From an uncultured Verrucomicrobiota bacterium (GTDB taxonomy: Bacteria > Verrucomicrobiota > Kiritimatiellia > RFP12 > UBA1067), in contig CALYTX010000063.1 in the NCBI GenBank assembly GCA_945487985.1, forward strand, positions 1 to 7,465: a stretch of DNA of 7,465 bases, given 5' to 3'. Positions 7,202 to 7,465 of the stretch are shown here, piece by piece; position 1 is the first letter of the stretch; every line of letters starts with the position of its first letter. A program made the position numbers and the translations under genes. The notes under the pieces were generated by a model. That model saw nothing but the letters and a program-made list of their open reading frames with translations. It searched no databases and was not told the origin of the DNA.

Positions 7202-7398
7202 TGGCCGACGGAACCTACGAGCGCCGCGGGCCGCGCGAGGCTGAATTGCGGCGGCTGCAGCGGCTGATCGAAGGCGTCCGCAGCCGCAAAGTTCCGTCTG
7301 TGCCAGGCGGGAGCAAGGCTTCGCGCGGAGCGGGCAGCGGCGATTCGCAAGATTTGGAAAGCGTCGAAGAAACGGGAACCGACAGGTTGCCTTTGTGA
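7201..7398 (+). CDS. Small basic ORF translationally coupled to parA (65 residues, hypothetical)
   Basis: The ATG shares one base with the parA stop (TGATG), a layout typical of coupled translation. GAGAG at 7193-7197 is a close, suboptimal ribosome site. The N-terminal third is strongly basic and could form an amphipathic helix (YERRGPREAELRRLQRLI, 6-23, then RSRK). The rest is Ser/Gly-rich and then acidic (DLESVEETGTD), probably disordered. I recognise no family. In this GC-rich sequence an ORF this size could occur by chance, but the exact coupling to parA and the promoter-like element beginning just after its stop argue for a real last gene of the unit. It could be a ParA partner; this is inference. 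Confidence 0.5.
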   Translation: MADGTYERRGPREAELRRLQRLIEGVRSRKVPSVPGGSKASRGAGSGDSQDLESVEETGTDRLPL

Positions 7399-7424
7399 TT
7401 TTTGGCGCATTCGCGGGATGGTTT

Positions 7425-7443
7425 TGTGTTAGAATATAGGCAT
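7425..7443 (+). promoter_or_regulatory. Putative extended -10 promoter for the gene beyond the window
   Basis: TAGAAT at 7430-7435 is preceded by TGT (7427-7429), an extended -10 arrangement. No -35 element at 16-18 bases is convincing. The core TGTGTTAGAATATAGGCAT matches the ychJ-upstream element at 15 of 19 positions, including GCAT at the predicted start point (A7442). It begins 27 bases after the stop of the small ORF, as expected for a new transcription unit. Confidence 0.5.
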
Positions 7444-7458
7444 CGCAAGGGCGATGTC
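7439..7458 (+). other. Short hairpin at the predicted 5' end of the next transcript
   Basis: CATCGC (7441-7446) and GCGATG (7451-7456) pair perfectly around an AAGG loop; G7440-U7457 and G7439-C7458 can extend the stem. It is followed by ACAAAAA rather than a T run, so it is not an intrinsic terminator on the + strand. If ATG 7454 were the next start codon, the hairpin would hide it and leave AAGG in the loop. Confidence 0.4.
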
Positions 7459-7465
7459 ACAAAAA
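7454..7465 (+). CDS. Possible first codons of the next gene (cut by window end)
   Basis: ATG at 7454 opens a frame (M-S-Q-K) that runs off the window. It lies 12 bases after the predicted transcription start, and AAGGG (7447-7451) is upstream but only two bases away, closer than normal. Four codons cannot establish a gene; the true start may lie beyond the window. Confidence 0.15.

Noticed and set aside
7408..7425. Weak terminator after the small ORF: CATTC-GCG-GGATG followed by GTTTT
   Set aside because: The stem is only five pairs including a wobble and the T run is short, so it cannot be claimed as an intrinsic terminator although its position would fit.
6299..7465. parS site near parA
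   Set aside because: I looked for a TGTTTCACGTGAAACA-like palindrome around parA and in the rest of the window and saw none.
1..7465. Mobile element, CRISPR array, defence island or tRNA
   Set aside because: There are no spaced repeats, transposase or integrase motifs, target-site duplications or tRNA cloverleaf; the gene content is housekeeping.

Overview
The window is a GC-rich, tightly packed piece of bacterial chromosome. Every supported gene lies on the + strand. Gaps between genes are 0-38 bases, and four of the junctions are overlaps. I see no rRNA, tRNA, CRISPR array, insertion sequence or phage gene. Apolipoprotein N-acyltransferase (Lnt) points to a diderm bacterium with outer-membrane lipoproteins, and diaminopimelate decarboxylase fits a DAP-type peptidoglycan/lysine pathway. 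The GC-rich composition, a long U32 protein, a lone Soj-like ParA and an uncharacterised protein upstream of it would suit a member of the Planctomycetes-Verrucomicrobia-Lentisphaerae/Kiritimatiellae group. That placement is inference only; no marker gene is present.

Layout. Bases 1-666 hold the C-terminal part of diaminopimelate decarboxylase (lysA, truncated by the window edge). Bases 705-2936 encode a 743-residue U32-family protein with the four cysteines expected for an iron-sulfur cluster; it is probably an RNA-hydroxylation-type enzyme rather than a true peptidase. It overlaps lnt (2933-4594) by ATGA. The end of lnt contains a likely promoter whose predicted start point falls on the ATG of the next gene, a YchJ-type double SEC-C zinc protein (4563-5084). 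A HAD-superfamily phosphatase/phosphomutase (5098-5757), an unrecognised 176-residue protein starting at GTG (5754-6284), a Soj/ParA-type ATPase with a Pro/Ala-rich tail (6299-7201) and a 65-codon small ORF (7201-7398) follow in what looks like one transcription unit. A second promoter-like element and a short hairpin close the window.

Functionally this is mostly housekeeping: lysine/cell-wall precursor synthesis, RNA or cofactor modification, lipoprotein maturation, a small phosphatase and a positioning/partition ATPase. I found no obvious new defence or biosynthetic system. The observations most worth testing are (i) two promoter-like elements matching at 15 of 19 positions, one of which predicts a leaderless mRNA, (ii) a ParA with no ParB or parS in view but a translationally coupled small basic protein, (iii) the unrecognised protein just before parA, and (iv) a three-armed GC-rich repeat inside lnt that can fold two mutually exclusive ways.
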